From Candidatus Nitrosopumilus sp. (GTDB taxonomy: Archaea > Thermoproteota > Nitrososphaeria > Nitrososphaerales > Nitrosopumilaceae): a stretch of 5,478 nucleotides of DNA. The position numbers and the translations under genes are program-made. Position 1 is the stretch's first letter. Each line of letters starts with the position of its first letter. The notes beneath the pieces are model-generated. The model was not told the DNA's origin and ran no database searches. It saw nothing but the letters and a program-made list of their open reading frames with translations. The stretch is from NCBI GenBank assembly GCA_029880665.1, contig JAOUNZ010000082.1:1-5478 (forward strand). Direction: 5' to 3'. Positions 5,173-5,478 of the stretch are shown piece by piece.

Positions 5173-5210
5173 CAAAAAAGAAGAGTGAAAACTATTCAAG
5201 ATTCTTGAAT
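5173..5210 (-). terminator. Hairpin plus T-run terminator after the PRC-barrel gene
   Basis: On the minus strand ATTCAAG (5210-5204) and CTTGAAT (5200-5194) form a perfect seven-base stem with a three-base loop that includes the last codons and the stop. The downstream sequence is T-rich and ends in CTTCTTTTTTG (5183-5173). The T-run alone would suffice in archaea. The tract lies in the 20-base gap between the two convergent genes, so the transcripts probably overlap at their ends. Confidence 0.6.
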
Positions 5211-5478
5211 GCGTCCCGTGTCATTCCTAAAATGACTTTTTCCCCAATCCACCAAATCTCTGATTTGGACAAGATCTTTGAGTGCAATATACCGTCACTT
5301 ACTTCAATGGATTCTAGTTCATTAGTATCGGGATTTCGATGCAATCGTTTCACTTTCCCAATTTTATGACGATCTATGTCTATTACTGGAATTCCAGTCC
5401 TAATAGGAGTCCTACTGAGAAGCAGTGTTTCTTCAGAAAACTTGTCAATATAATCCTCTGAAAGAAAATAGTCTTTGT
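5192..5478 (-). CDS. PRC-barrel domain protein, C-terminal part (cut by window edge)
   Basis: Ninety-four codons and a TAG stop are visible; the start lies beyond the right edge. The segment GIPVIDIDRHKIGKVKRL (visible residues 28-45) followed by a NPDTNELESIEV strand and a late WWIGEKVILGM strand (75-85) is the beta-barrel pattern of PRC-barrel domains, in which a conserved G-x-V follows the D-x-x-G or H-K-I-G turn. PRC barrels occur in photosynthetic reaction-centre H subunits, in the rRNA maturation factor RimM and in many small archaeal proteins of unknown role, where they act as protein or RNA docking modules. Here the barrel closes the protein. Before it the visible residues 1-25 are acidic and probably helical. 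The gene converges on the zinc-ribbon microgene with a 20-base gap. The domain call is likely; function is unknown. Confidence 0.75.
   Translation of the reverse strand, partial: KDYFLSEDYIDKFSEETLLLSRTPIRTGIPVIDIDRHKIGKVKRLHRNPDTNELESIEVSDGILHSKILSKSEIWWIGEKVILGMTRDAFKNLE

Noticed and set aside
5192..5478. CdvA cell-division protein
   Set aside because: CdvA has a PRC barrel at its N-terminus followed by coiled coil; here the barrel is at the C-terminal end and the stop follows directly.
1..5478. CRISPR array, tRNA, rRNA, transposon ends or integrase site
   Set aside because: No regularly spaced repeats, no tRNA-like cloverleaf with a T-loop consensus, no rRNA-like sequence and no transposase frames were seen on either strand.

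Overview
The window looks like chromosomal DNA from an AT-rich archaeon, most likely an ammonia-oxidising thaumarchaeon (Nitrososphaeria, Nitrosopumilus-like). This rests on AT-rich codon use, TATA boxes 24-28 bases upstream of start codons (leaderless mRNAs), T-rich tracts after genes, and gene content: a PhoU-like DUF47 protein paired with a PiT transporter, a secreted repeat protein, small zinc-ribbon and PRC-barrel proteins. The lineage is inferred; no rRNA or other marker gene is present.

Almost everything reads on the minus strand. From the right edge leftwards: the 3' end of a PRC-barrel protein (5192-5478, cut by the window edge) faces a tiny plus-strand gene (5073-5171) encoding a 32-residue protein with two CxxC knuckles. 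An 88-base divergent promoter region separates that microgene from a two-gene ABC-2 exporter operon: a DrrA-like ATPase (3989-4984) and a six-helix permease (3207-3992), joined by an ATGA overlap. Next come 475 bases without a convincing gene (2732-3206), holding palindromes, a long-range inverted repeat and two candidate promoters. Then follows a large secreted protein of 546 residues (1091-2731) made of three copies of one unrecognised domain, each with one cysteine pair. After a terminator and promoter region of 133 bases comes the phosphate pair: the DUF47/PhoU-like regulator (328-957), then nine bases later the start of a PiT-family phosphate permease (1-318, cut by the left edge).

Functionally there are two clear modules: phosphate uptake (DUF47 plus PiT, probably one mRNA) and ATP-driven export of an unknown small molecule or lipid (ATPase plus permease). 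Both promoters carry short inverted repeats around a TATA-like box, so each may be controlled by a repressor that competes with TBP. The triple-repeat secreted protein and the zinc microprotein are the least explained genes. I see no rRNA, tRNA, CRISPR array, transposase or insertion sequence.
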